Part shown: piece after piece, positions 43,225 to 53,100 of the stretch
Numbering within the stretch: the first letter of the stretch is position 1
How the letters are laid out: the number at the start of each line of letters is the position of its first letter
Assembly: GCA_014379585.1 (NCBI GenBank)
Contig: JACMLN010000106.1
Span: 1-64,000 of the forward strand
Length of the DNA stretch: 64,000 nt
Reading direction: 5' to 3'
Origin: Gloeobacterales cyanobacterium ES-bin-313
Lineage (GTDB): Bacteria; Cyanobacteriota; Cyanobacteriia; Gloeobacterales; Gloeobacteraceae
Made by a program: the position numbers and the translations under genes
The notes under the pieces: generated by a model
Database searches by the model: none
What the model was told of the DNA's origin: nothing
The model's input: the letters and a program-made list of their open reading frames with translations, nothing else

Positions 43225-44532
43225 ATGAAAAATCTTGACTTACCGCACTTACTAGATCTGGCGCAAAAAGCGGGCGCTGACTCAGCAGAAGCCTATCAAA
43301 CCACTGGGTTGGGTCGTTCTGTCCAGTTCGAAGCCAACCGCCTTAAGCAGATCGAAACGGGAGAAGAGGAAGGCACTGCCCTACGGGTTTGGTATCAAGG
43401 CCGTCCCGGTCTGGCAGTCGCCCAAGGTTCTGCCGATCCCCAGGCATTGGTGGAGAAAGCGATTGCCCTGAGTGCTTTTGGCTCGATTGAGGCACCAGAA
43501 CTTTGCACACAAGGGCCAGAATTTGCCGAGAAGCGCATCGATCGGATCGCTGTCGAAAGCCTGATTGCCTTTGGCCAAGAGGCGATTGCCGCTGTGCGAG
43601 ATCGCTACCCCCAAGCAATTTGCAGCGGGGGTTACTCCGAAGAGGTAAGCAGTGTTCGGCTAATCAATACCACCGGATTGGATGTGCATTACACCAGCCA
43701 CAGTCTAGATGGTTACTTAGGCGCAGAGTGGACCCGGGGGGACGACTTTTTACAGGTTTACGAAGGGGAAACGGTGCTTGGTACTGCCAATCCTCAACAG
43801 TTGGCGGCTCTCGTCCTCCAAAAGTTGGAGTGGGCAGCCCAGAGCAGTGCTGTCCCGACTGCAACCATGCCAGTTCTGTTTACAACAAAAGCGGTGGATA
43901 CTTTGCTCGGCGCAGTGATGTCCGCGTTGAATGGCCGACAAGTCATCCAGCAAGCTTCGCCCTGGTTCGCTTTGATCGGTGAGCAGGTTCTCTCGCCTCT
44001 TTTAACCCTGAGTCAGGATCCAAACCGGATTCCCTACGAAACGCCCTTCGATGACGAGGGCACACCCACGGTTGCTCTAGACTTCGTCAAAGCGGGAATA
44101 CTGCGCACATTTTATGGAGATCGCGCCACCTCTCGACAGTTAGGCATTGCCCCTTTCGGAAATGGTTTTCGTGGCGATCTTGGTAGCTATCCTCGGCCAG
44201 GGCTGTTTAACTTGGTTATTGCTCCAGGCAACATCGATCTTTCGACGTTAATTGCGAAAATGGGCGACGGCTTGATCGTCGATCAAGTCCTCGGCTCCGG
44301 TGCCAGTATTTCGGGTGAATTTTCTGTCAATATCGATTTGGGCTACCACGTTGTTGCCGGTGAAGTGGTGGGTCGGGTAAAAGATACGATGATCGCAGGC
44401 AATGCCTACGAATGCCTCAAAAATATTGTCGCCCTCAGTTCTGAGCAGAGTTGGGAAGGCAGCCTATTGACTCCCTCCTTTTTGCTTGAATCGGTGGCAG
44501 TAACAGCGCGCACATCGCCACTATCGAGTTAA
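43225..44532 (+). CDS. TldD/PmbA family metalloprotease-type protein
   Basis: A 435-residue protein of the PmbA (TldE) kind: AGADSAEAYQTTGLGRSVQFEANRLKQIE, EEGTALRVWY, DPNRIPYETPFDDEGTPTVA and VVAGEVVGRVKDTMIAGNAY. In E. coli, TldD and TldE act as a heterodimeric protease on microcin and on CcdA. No partner tldD is in the window. ATG 43225 follows GGAG; a GTG at 43216 is upstream. Confidence 0.9.
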   Translation: MKNLDLPHLLDLAQKAGADSAEAYQTTGLGRSVQFEANRLKQIETGEEEGTALRVWYQGRPGLAVAQGSADPQALVEKAIALSAFGSIEAPELCTQGPEFAEKRIDRIAVESLIAFGQEAIAAVRDRYPQAICSGGYSEEVSSVRLINTTGLDVHYTSHSLDGYLGAEWTRGDDFLQVYEGETVLGTANPQQLAALVLQKLEWAAQSSAVPTATMPVLFTTKAVDTLLGAVMSALNGRQVIQQASPWFALIGEQVLSPLLTLSQDPNRIPYETPFDDEGTPTVALDFVKAGILRTFYGDRATSRQLGIAPFGNGFRGDLGSYPRPGLFNLVIAPGNIDLSTLIAKMGDGLIVDQVLGSGASISGEFSVNIDLGYHVVAGEVVGRVKDTMIAGNAYECLKNIVALSSEQSWEGSLLTPSFLLESVAVTARTSPLSS

Positions 44533-44940
44533 TCTTCAAGCAAGTTCTTTTCTCACGGATAATCTTATGCTCGTGCGCTCACACTGGTTAAGATCTCTTG
44601 ACTGTTCTAGATTCCTGGAGCTGTTTTATTAAGGACTCTGGACAGGGAAACTGAGTTCAAAGTTATCGCTCCTATACCTGGATTCGCTTTTGGCAATTTT
44701 GTGGTTTAGAAGTGTATATTTAGGAATCCTCAATGACTATTTAAATGACCGAGAAATGGATGCATTTTGCACTCTAGAAAAAACTTTGATCTTGAAATGA
44801 TTATTTTTTCAATCTAATCAATAAATTTGTACTTTCTTGAACTCTTTTGGATCAGTAGAAAAGAATATTCTAATAAGGATATTCAGAAAAAATCTGAATA
44901 TCGTAGCTTACACTCACTACTTTTCAGGAGTCACCAGTCC
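44533..44940 (+). other. 408-bp AT-rich leader region before the PEP-CTERM gene
   Basis: No gene is seen. It contains the 10-bp palindrome AGAATATTCT (44862-44871), a hairpin with 9-bp perfect stem GATATTCAG/CTGAATATC and 7-nt A-rich loop (44878-44902), and AGGAG (44926-44930) 10 bp before ATG 44941. The hairpin lies ~40 bp before the start, in the likely mRNA leader, and could affect message stability or translation. Confidence 0.6.
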
Positions 44941-45522
44941 ATGGGTTTTACGCATAAGATCTTTACAGGTTTAGCAGCCCTTTCCCTCGCGTTAGCTCCT
45001 GCTTTGCCATCGATGGCAGTTACCTTCAACTTCAGTGGAACCACTGCGGGTACAGGGGTCACTTGGAACCGTCCTGTTGCAAGCCCTACCACCGGCGCGA
45101 TCACAGGTCTATCGACGTCTGCCACTGCAGTTCGCTATCAAACACTCGCTTTTAGAGTTGACACCAGTGGTTCCTACACGTTTCAGAGCACCTCTATTAG
45201 TCCAGCATTTTGGGATAACTATTCCTTCCTGTACCAGACGAGCTTTATTGCCACTTCTCCGCTCACGAACGTGTTAATTGGCAACGACGATAACACTTCA
45301 ATTGGCTTGTCTGGCTTCACTTTCTCCCTCACTGCCGGCACCCAGTACTTCTTTGTGGAGACAGGTTTTAGCAACACGAGCTCTGGCACCTACAGCCTCA
45401 CAATCGATGGTCCGGGTACGGTAACTGCCGTTCCTGAACCTTCAGAAGTTTTGGGTCTTTTGGCTTTCGCAGGTTTGGGGGGTGCGGCATTCCTCAAACG
45501 TCGCAAGCAAGCAGTGATGTAA
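44941..45522 (+). CDS. PEP-CTERM sorted exported protein
   Basis: A 193-residue protein: signal peptide (~1-26, ending SMA), a beta-rich body with DTSGSYTFQST and SGTYSLTIDGPG (pre-peptidase-like strands), and a C-terminal sorting signal VPEPSEVLGLLAFAGLGG then KRRK, the PEP-CTERM tripartite tag cleaved by an exosortase. The exosortase is not in this window. ATG 44941 is used; a longer frame to 44827 lacks a signal peptide at its start. A terminator follows. Confidence 0.93.
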   Translation: MGFTHKIFTGLAALSLALAPALPSMAVTFNFSGTTAGTGVTWNRPVASPTTGAITGLSTSATAVRYQTLAFRVDTSGSYTFQSTSISPAFWDNYSFLYQTSFIATSPLTNVLIGNDDNTSIGLSGFTFSLTAGTQYFFVETGFSNTSSGTYSLTIDGPGTVTAVPEPSEVLGLLAFAGLGGAAFLKRRKQAVM

Positions 45523-45546
45523 GTCGATTCACATCGGAGATTGCAA

Positions 45547-45577
45547 AGACCCTCAGAATTTCTGAGGGTCTTTTTTT
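45547..45577 (+). terminator. Intrinsic terminator after PEP-CTERM gene
   Basis: Perfect 10-bp stem AGACCCTCAG/CTGAGGGTCT with a 5-nt loop, followed by seven T, 24 bp after the stop codon. It also lies between convergent genes. Confidence 0.95.
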
Positions 45578-45671
45578 ATGACAGATTGGAATTAGGCTTC
45601 TAAGCATAAAAAAGCACCACCTGCAATGTAATGCAGATAGTGCTTCTCTAGTTGACTGCAAGATGAGGGAC

Positions 45672-47882
45672 TTACTTCAACAGTCCTTTGTTGAGAGAAC
45701 CAAACGTCCATTTCTGGCCAGATGTGTTTCCACGACCGTACTGCAAGGTGACTGCCTCGTTGGATTGCACCTTGGCAAAATCTGCCTCCGAAAGGGAGAA
45801 GATCAAGCGATCAGTCTCGCCACTAGCAGGGTAGCGGCTCAAGGCGAACTCGTGGTTGCCAATGCGAAGCACTGCCAATTCGTTGCGGACTGGGAACGTC
45901 GTCTTGCTGGAGAGTTCCAGTTCAACAAAACCATTGGCTGCCTTGCGCAGGCCGATAATTGCGTTTCCTTCCGTGATCACTTTAGCGGGCTCTAGGGTTG
46001 CCTGGGTGAGTCTGGCCAATTCAAGACCACTCTGCTGGCGAGCGGCTGACGCCCCTTGCAGAGGATCGAGGGTAGACAGACGCATATTCGCTACGATAAT
46101 CGCTCCGGAGGGAGTGCCGTTGAAGATCAATCTGACGCCCTTCAACCGCTTGGCCAATCCACTGCGACCACCGGTGACGCCAAAGTCCGCAAGCGGAATG
46201 CGTGTGGACTGCAGCATAGTGTGCAGAGTGGTCAGCGGCCCCCCCACAGGACCGATCAAGTCCAGATAAGAACTCAGCAGTACGGGGGTGGAGAGTGTGT
46301 TGTCCGAATAGACCAACGCGATGGAGAAATCCGTGGGTGCGGTGGTCGGCAACTGGTTTTCAAGACGCAGTTCAAAGGTCTTGTAGGCATTTAGATCAAG
46401 ACCGATAGTTTTTGTGACATCGGACTGATAGAAGGTATTGGTGCCGCCCACCGTCCAAGACAAGAACCCAGCGCGCTGAACCGTATCGTGCTCAAACACT
46501 GAGCGATGGCTGACGATCACGTTGCTGACAACCTCAGGCAGACCAGAACTGCTGGAGCCAGTTTGGAGGTCAAAGTCCTCGACGACCTTGGTGATCGTAG
46601 AGTTGGCCGTTTCACTGAAACCTCGCTCAATCCGCGTCACCGAGGAAACATTGGTTGGCACTTCAAATTGTGGATTGAAGTTCTGAGTGAAACTCGGTTG
46701 CGCTTCGAGGCCCACATAGCCACGCATGAAAGCAGTCAGACTCGAAAGGCCAACTTGGCGCTGATTGGCGGAGCCCACGGTACGACCTGGCTCGAAGATG
46801 GGGGTGTGCAACTGGCAACCCGACGAGTCGCTGGTTTGCCACTCGGTATTGTAGTAGTTGTGGTTGGTTCCCCAGACGATGTAGGTGGACTTCGCTTTCG
46901 GGACATTCTCACTGAAGTAGCGCATCATCCGGTCATAAGGCCGTACACCGGCCAGATTGGAGACGTCTCCATCGCAGATCGGCAGCAATACCGTCCAGGG
47001 AATATCATCTGCATCGAAGATGCGGTCGGTCTGACCGTCTACGGGAGCAACTTCAAAAAGACCTTTGAAAGTGACGACATTGGGGATACGGGCTGGCCAG
47101 GGACTTCCCTGATCGCGGTAGAAGGCGTAGGCAGCTCGCATTCCCTCGCCGCCCCGGGAGTGTCCCATCAAGCCAAGCTGGCTAAAGTCGAGCTTGCCGA
47201 GCAGATCCACGCCGAGGGATTCGGGGGTACCACCCACCGTGTTCCATTCACTCAGGCGTTGGATGTGCTTGAGCACTAAGCGTCCACGGGCTTGGTTGAG
47301 GCCATTGTCCCCTGGAACCCCAGTTCCCGCATTGATACCGCGATTGGCGTTGATGGAGACGACGACGTAGCCCCAGGAGGCCAGCCGCTCGGCGATATAG
47401 TCGTAGCCACGGTGGTTAGGAACGACGACGTAGCCTTCCCGGCCGCTGCAGGTACCAGTCGTGGTGTAGCCACTGAAGTCATCGATGCGGGGGTTGGTGC
47501 CTTTGCCGCAGGTGGCATGATTGCCGTGGAGAAAGACAAGGACTGGCTTTGGGCCACCGGACATGTCCGTGGGGCGATGTACAACTGCCCAGATTTCGGT
47601 TTCGCGATCTGCGAGGACATCTGGATCGACAGAAGGCGGGAACTGGTACTCAGCGAGCGTGGTGGCGTAGGGTCCAAAGTCGGTTGCGTCCGGTGCAACT
47701 GCAGCGATGAGCTGCGCACTGGTGCGCAGTGGGGGCGCAGCCTGGGTCGTCTCGACGGTGGCGGCACCGGCAGGCAAGGCAGCAACCAAAGCAGCCACAC
47801 AGAGGCCGGTGGCTGTTTGAGCTAAGATTTGAGCTACTTTTCTTGCGGATTTCAAGCCCGTGATTTGAATGGCAATTGTCAC
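45672..47882 (-). CDS. Secreted alpha/beta hydrolase with C-terminal beta domain
   Basis: A 736-residue protein from GTG 47882. A signal peptide (~10-40, ending AGA) is followed by a hydrolase domain (~90-410): VLVFLHGNHATCG oxyanion region, LGLMGHSRGGEG nucleophile elbow (Ser), DGDVSN and a His in GTNHNYYN fit a dienelactone-hydrolase/PET-hydrolase-like triad. The rest (~430-736) is a beta-rich part with strands such as TFELRLENQLP and a terminal GNTSGQKW. The substrate is unknown; secreted esterase or lipase is likely. Confidence 0.85.
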   Translation of the reverse strand: MTIAIQITGLKSARKVAQILAQTATGLCVAALVAALPAGAATVETTQAAPPLRTSAQLIAAVAPDATDFGPYATTLAEYQFPPSVDPDVLADRETEIWAVVHRPTDMSGGPKPVLVFLHGNHATCGKGTNPRIDDFSGYTTTGTCSGREGYVVVPNHRGYDYIAERLASWGYVVVSINANRGINAGTGVPGDNGLNQARGRLVLKHIQRLSEWNTVGGTPESLGVDLLGKLDFSQLGLMGHSRGGEGMRAAYAFYRDQGSPWPARIPNVVTFKGLFEVAPVDGQTDRIFDADDIPWTVLLPICDGDVSNLAGVRPYDRMMRYFSENVPKAKSTYIVWGTNHNYYNTEWQTSDSSGCQLHTPIFEPGRTVGSANQRQVGLSSLTAFMRGYVGLEAQPSFTQNFNPQFEVPTNVSSVTRIERGFSETANSTITKVVEDFDLQTGSSSSGLPEVVSNVIVSHRSVFEHDTVQRAGFLSWTVGGTNTFYQSDVTKTIGLDLNAYKTFELRLENQLPTTAPTDFSIALVYSDNTLSTPVLLSSYLDLIGPVGGPLTTLHTMLQSTRIPLADFGVTGGRSGLAKRLKGVRLIFNGTPSGAIIVANMRLSTLDPLQGASAARQQSGLELARLTQATLEPAKVITEGNAIIGLRKAANGFVELELSSKTTFPVRNELAVLRIGNHEFALSRYPASGETDRLIFSLSEADFAKVQSNEAVTLQYGRGNTSGQKWTFGSLNKGLLK

Positions 47883-48130
47883 AACTAACTCACAAACACT
47901 TCCAAGAAGTTACGTTAACCAGTTAACAGTTTGTGTGCGTAATTATACAGAAACAGTAAATCAGAATCTTGTTTACTATTTGAAAGTTCAAAGCGAGTGC
48001 AGTCGGTTTGACGAAAGACTTTTCCAGGGAACTGGTGAGGTTTTCGGACACAGCAACAAGAAAAAGTCCTGAACGAGTGTTGCTCTCAGATCCAAGAAAT
48101 CTTTACCTTTATCTGTCTAATTGGACAATC

Positions 48131-48655
48131 CTAAGTACAACTGTCTAGCGCTGATGTATCACCGAGAACGCGGCGGATCTTGATCAAGCTCGAAAGCAAT
48201 TGGTCTTTTTCCGAACCGCTCAGAGGAGACATCAGATCAGATAGATGCTGAATGAAGCCTGGTTTCATGCGGCTATGGATGTCATGGGCTTTAAGCGTAA
48301 GACGCACCCGCTTGATGCGGCGGTCACTGGCATCGCTCTCGCGGACCACCAGGCCATCGCGTTCGAGACGATCCACCAAGCCTGTCATGTTTGCCTTTGT
48401 GACGGCCAGACAATCGCCAATTTCAGAGAGGGGCATCCCGTCGCGTCCATGCTCATAGTAGTAGTGGAGGATGCGTAGCACCCCGACTTGTGGCCCAGTC
48501 AAGTCGTAGCGACTCAAATATTCCGTAATTTCTTTGTCGAGGAGCGCACCGACCCGCAGTAAATTGATCAAAAGCGCCATCGGTTGGGGATGGGAGCGCT
48601 CGAAGTCATTCAGCATCGGCTCTGGAATACGGTGTGTCTCGGAGAGGGGGGACAT
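48131..48655 (-). CDS. MarR-family transcriptional regulator
   Basis: A 174-residue winged-helix protein: LSRYDLTGPQVGVLRIL, LSEIGDCLAVTKANMTGLVDRLERDGLV recognition helix and RRIKRVRLTLKA wing. It reads away from the adaptor-RND operon across a 183-bp gap, the usual layout for a ligand-responsive efflux repressor. AAGGA lies ~10 bp before ATG 48655. Confidence 0.93.
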   Translation of the reverse strand: MSPLSETHRIPEPMLNDFERSHPQPMALLINLLRVGALLDKEITEYLSRYDLTGPQVGVLRILHYYYEHGRDGMPLSEIGDCLAVTKANMTGLVDRLERDGLVVRESDASDRRIKRVRLTLKAHDIHSRMKPGFIQHLSDLMSPLSGSEKDQLLSSLIKIRRVLGDTSALDSCT

Positions 48656-48662
48656 TTAATTG

Positions 48663-48802
48663 TGATCCTTAATCGTCAACCTATTGACAATATACCTTAA
48701 TACGTTTAATTGGCGATGGATCGTCCGTACGTTACTTCGCAACGATCCGATATCAAGATATTTAATAAACACATTGACTATTAAGGTGTAGACGGCTAGG
48801 AT
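48663..48802. promoter_or_regulatory. Divergent promoter region with repeated TTGACNATTAAGG elements
   Basis: A rightward promoter is TTGACT (48774-48779), 17-bp spacer, TAGGAT (48797-48802). The spacer contains ATTAAGGTGTA (48780-48790). On the minus strand TTGACGATTAAGG occurs at 48667-48679 and ATTAAGGTATA at 48691-48701. The three related motifs, two of them inverted with respect to the third, are candidate MarR operators for the regulator and the efflux operon. Confidence 0.55.
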
Positions 48803-48838
48803 CTTAGGTGAGGCGACAAGCAAAGTTCGGAGCATTTT

Positions 48839-50128
48839 ATGGCAGAGCGATCGGTTCAAGCAGAAGAAGCGAGTAAGCCGGCAGTCGGCGCACCGGAAGC
48901 ATTTCAAGCCAAAAAGCCAGAGACTCCCTCGGCGACGCGCCAAGGTCTAGCGGTGGTGCTGGGTTTGCTCGTTGTCGGCGGCGGGGCTGTTTTTTTGCAC
49001 AGTAGGACGGAGCAAAAACCAGCGTCTGCAGTAACTCCTGTGGTGGCTGCGAAGCCACAACCTGTGGTGACAGTCACTGTTGCCAGAGCTGAAAGTTTGC
49101 CTTTAGTCCGCACTTTAGAAGTGACTGGATCGATTTCTGCTTGGGATCCGCTGTCCATTGGTTCGGAGACTTCCGGGTTGCGCATCGATCAAATTCTTGT
49201 AGAAGAAGGAGATCGGGTACGCAAGGGCCAAGTGCTCGCCACCCTAAATAGTGCTGTCCTTCAAGCCCAACTCCAACAGGCCGAAGCGCGCTTGCAAAAT
49301 GGTGATGTTGGTATCTCCCAGAAAAAAGCGGCGCTGAACAAGGCTCAAGCCACATATAAAGAAGTAATGGCCAATCTCAAGCGCTACGAAGATCTCAGTA
49401 AACAAGGGGCGATCAGTAGTCAAGATCTTCTAGCCCGCCAAACCCAAGCCCAGGGCGCGCAATCGGATCTAGAGCAGGCGAAACTAGCCATTCAAACAGC
49501 TGCTGGCAGTTCGGCTGAGTACAGTGCCCAAGTTGAGCAATACCGTGCCCAGATTGCCCAAACCCAAATTCTTGCTCCCGATGACGGGATGATCTCGCGG
49601 CGGGATGCCCACCTCGGTGCGATTGTTTCGTCGGGAACCCCGCTGTTCGCCATGGTGCGGGACAGCCGCCTCGAACTACGTGCCCAGGTTCCGGAAGTCG
49701 ATCTGCCGAAGATTCGCATTGGCCAATCGGTGAAGGTCAGTTCCGACGCCGACACGAACATGGCAGCGAATGGGCGTGTGCGGATTATTTCGCCCCAAGT
49801 CGATGACAAGACCCGCCTCGGTACGGTTCGTATCGATGTTCCAGCCAATCGAGCGATGCGTCCTGGGATGTTTGTTCGTGGCCAAGTGGCTCTCGGTGAG
49901 CGTCAGGCGATCCAAGTTCCGGCGCAGGCAGTCCTTAGTCAAGATGACAGTGCCCAAGTGTTTGTTCTCAAAGGCGAACAGGTTCAGGCTCGGACAGTGA
50001 CTACAGGCATCCGCAACACAGACAAGGTGGAAATTCTATCTGGCCTACGCTCTGGTGAGCAGGTTGTCGTTGCTGGCGCTGGATATCTTAAAGATGGCGA
50101 CTATGTCCGTCTTCCGAAGAATAACTAA
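48839..50128 (+). CDS. RND efflux periplasmic adaptor (membrane fusion protein)
   Basis: A 429-residue HlyD/AcrA-family protein: one N-terminal transmembrane anchor (~35-55), a biotinyl-lipoyl-like half (GSETSGLRIDQILVEEGDRVRKGQVLATL), a coiled-coil hairpin (~130-220, AKLAIQTAAGSS), and the second half lipoyl domain (TQILAPDDGMISRRDAHLGAIVSSG), then the beta-barrel. It links the RND pump to an outer-membrane channel. 15 bp separate it from the pump gene. Confidence 0.95.
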   Translation: MAERSVQAEEASKPAVGAPEAFQAKKPETPSATRQGLAVVLGLLVVGGGAVFLHSRTEQKPASAVTPVVAAKPQPVVTVTVARAESLPLVRTLEVTGSISAWDPLSIGSETSGLRIDQILVEEGDRVRKGQVLATLNSAVLQAQLQQAEARLQNGDVGISQKKAALNKAQATYKEVMANLKRYEDLSKQGAISSQDLLARQTQAQGAQSDLEQAKLAIQTAAGSSAEYSAQVEQYRAQIAQTQILAPDDGMISRRDAHLGAIVSSGTPLFAMVRDSRLELRAQVPEVDLPKIRIGQSVKVSSDADTNMAANGRVRIISPQVDDKTRLGTVRIDVPANRAMRPGMFVRGQVALGERQAIQVPAQAVLSQDDSAQVFVLKGEQVQARTVTTGIRNTDKVEILSGLRSGEQVVVAGAGYLKDGDYVRLPKNN

Positions 50129-50143
50129 TTCCTGGAGCACACG

Positions 50144-53100
50144 ATGAATTGGAATATTTCAGCTTGGTCTATCCGCAATCCGGTGCCGACCATTGTTTTG
50201 TTCTTAGTGTTGACTCTGGCGGGTCTGGTTTCTTTCTTCGGTCTTGGTATCGATGAGAACCCGAATATTGACGTGCCCAACGTTGCGGTAACGATTACCC
50301 AGACGGGAGCAGCTCCTTCAGAACTGGAAACACAGGTGACGCGCAAAGTCGAAGATTCGGTGGCAGGCATCGGCAACATCGATCACATCACCTCGACCGT
50401 CACTGATGGGGTTTCATCGACGACGATTCGCTTTGTCTTGGGGACAAATACAGACCGAGCGGTGAATGATGTCCGCGACGCAGTCACCAAGATCCGCCAA
50501 CAGTTGCCCCAGGGGATCAACGAACCGATCATCCAACGCATCGACTTTTCGGGTGGGCCATTCATTAGTTACGCGATTTCATCGGATCGGCGCTCCGCAG
50601 TCGAACTCAGTTGGCTAGTCGATAACCAAATTTCCCGTTCTTTACTCGCTGTGCCCGGTGTTTCCCAGGTGCAACGCGCTGGTGGCGTTGATCGCGAGAT
50701 TCGGATCAGTCTCAATCCAAACCGCTTGCAGGCTCTTGGGATCACTGCCGATCAAGTGAATAGCCAGATTCGCGCCCTCAATATCAACTTACCCGGTGGA
50801 CGGGGCGAAGTCGGCACCACGGAGCAGGCGATTCGGACCCTGGGGAGTGCTGACACCATCGAACAGTTGCGAAATACCCGGATCGCCCTCACAGGCGGAG
50901 GTTTTGCCCCTTTGAGCACCATCGGCACGATCACCGATGGCCCTGCAGAACAGCGTCAGTTAGCATTCTTGAATCTCAAGCCAGCGGTTTCTTTTTCGGT
51001 CGTGCGCTCGACAGGAAGCAATATTGTCGATGTAGAAAAAGGGGTTCAAGCCCAGATCGAAGTCTTGAAAAAAGTGCTCCCAAAAGACGTCAAAGTGGAA
51101 CTGATCCGCACCACTGCTGCTTTTGTCCATGAGTCCTACGATGCATCGGTGGAAGCGCTTTGTCTCGGTGCCTTGCTTGCTGTGATCGTGATCTTGATCT
51201 TCTTGCGGGATTGGCGCTCGACCTTTATTGCCGCAGTCGCAATGCCACTCTCGATGATTCCGACCTTCTTTTTGATGAAGTGGGCAGGTTTTACGCTCAA
51301 CAACATGTCGATGCTGGCGCTGTCTCTGGTGGTCGGCATCTTGGTTGACGATGCCATCGTCGAAATTGAAAATATTGTCCGCCACATTGGCATGGGCAAG
51401 AGTCCCTACCAGGCAGCTCTCGACGCTTCCGACGAAATTGGCTTAGCCGTCGTCGCAACGACGATGAGTATTGTGGCAGTGTTCGTGCCCGTCGCCTTCA
51501 TGAGCGGCATTCCTGGTCAATTCTTCAAGCCTTTTGGCCTCACAGTCGCTGCGGCTGTTGCTTTCTCGCTGATTGTGGCTCGGATGGTAACGCCTCTGAT
51601 GGCTGCGTACTTGATGAAGTACCTGCCCCATACCGAAGAGAAAAGTGGTTTGGTAAAAACCTACGATGGCATCCTCGGTTGGGCTTTGCGGCATCGATTT
51701 GCCACCATCGCCTTGGCAGTGATCTTTTTCATGGGTAGCCTTCAACTTGTTCCGCTTTTGCCAACCTCTTTGATCGGTTCAACGGATCGCGGCGAAACGA
51801 TTTTAAACCTCGAACTTACTCCCGGTTCAACCATCGAAGACACCCGCCGCGCAACTTTGCAGACGCTCCAGATTGTTCGCAAGCATCCTGAGGTGGTCAA
51901 AGCTTTCGCTACTGCGGGCTCCCCAAGTTCTGGGGGAGGGGGAAGTTCTGGGGCATCTGGCTCTGTAAACCGAGCGACAGTGTATGTCATTCTCAAGCCA
52001 AGAGAAGAACGAAAAGTTTCTCAGGCCGATTTTGAAGCACTGATCCGCAAAGAACTCTACCAAGTGCCTGGAGCGAGAATCGCTTCTGGTGGTGGTGGTG
52101 TCAGTGGAGGCAAGCCTCTAACCCTCGTTCTCACGGGTGATGATCCGGTCGTCCTGACCAAAGCCGCCGAAAATCTTACCACCCAAATTCGGAGTACCCC
52201 CGGATTGTTGGATGTCACTTCCAGTGCTGCAATTCTGCGTCCTGAAATTCAGGTGAAGCCTGACTTTGACCGGGCTGCTGACCAGGGAGTTTCCGTCCAG
52301 TCCATCTCTCGGACTGCTTTGATTGCCACTCTTGGGGATATCGATGCCAATCTTGCCAAATTCAACTTGGCGGATCGTCAAATCAACATCCGGGTACAAC
52401 TGGACAACAGCTTCCGCAATAACCTTCAAGCGATCAACAACCTTCAGGTTGCCACCAACGATGGCCGCTTAATTCCCCTCAAGTCCGTCAGTGAAATCTT
52501 CGTTGGCAGTGGTTCTGCCCAGATCAATCGCTACGACCGGGCGCGACAAATTACGATTAGCGCCAATTTAGACCCTTCCCTCGAACTTGGTCCTGCTCTC
52601 AAATCGGTCAAAAGCCTAAGTGGATACAAAGCTCTGGCTGCTGTGGGAGTCCACGAACAACCCAGTGGTGACGCTGAGATCCAGCGGGATATTTTCACCA
52701 ACTTTGCTGTGGCGATTGCGGCAGCGGTAATCTTGATCTACGCGGTTCTGGTGCTGCTCTTCGGTGGTTTCTTGCAACCGTTGACGATCATGATATCTCT
52801 GCCCCTCGCCCTCGGTGGTGCGTTGATCGGCCTGTTGCTCTTCGGTAAATCCCTGGGCATCTACGCCCTGATTGGGATCATTATGCTCATGGGTCTGGTC
52901 ACCAAAAACGCGATCTTGTTGGTGGAATACTGTTTGATGGCAATCAAGTCAGGTCTTTCGCGGGATGAGGCGATCATGAGCGCTGGCGAAGCGCGGATGC
53001 GCCCGATCTTGATGACCACGATTGCGATGATTGCTGGGATGATGCCGATTGCCCTCGGGATCGGCGCTGGTTCCGAAGTTCGAGCCCCAATGGCGGTTGC

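Noticed and set aside
46506-47279. 257-codon plus-strand frame
   Set aside because: Antisense of the secreted hydrolase; no RBS and no domain.
47869-48072. 67-codon plus-strand frame in the gap before marR
   Set aside because: Overlaps the hydrolase leader, has no RBS; polar random-looking sequence.
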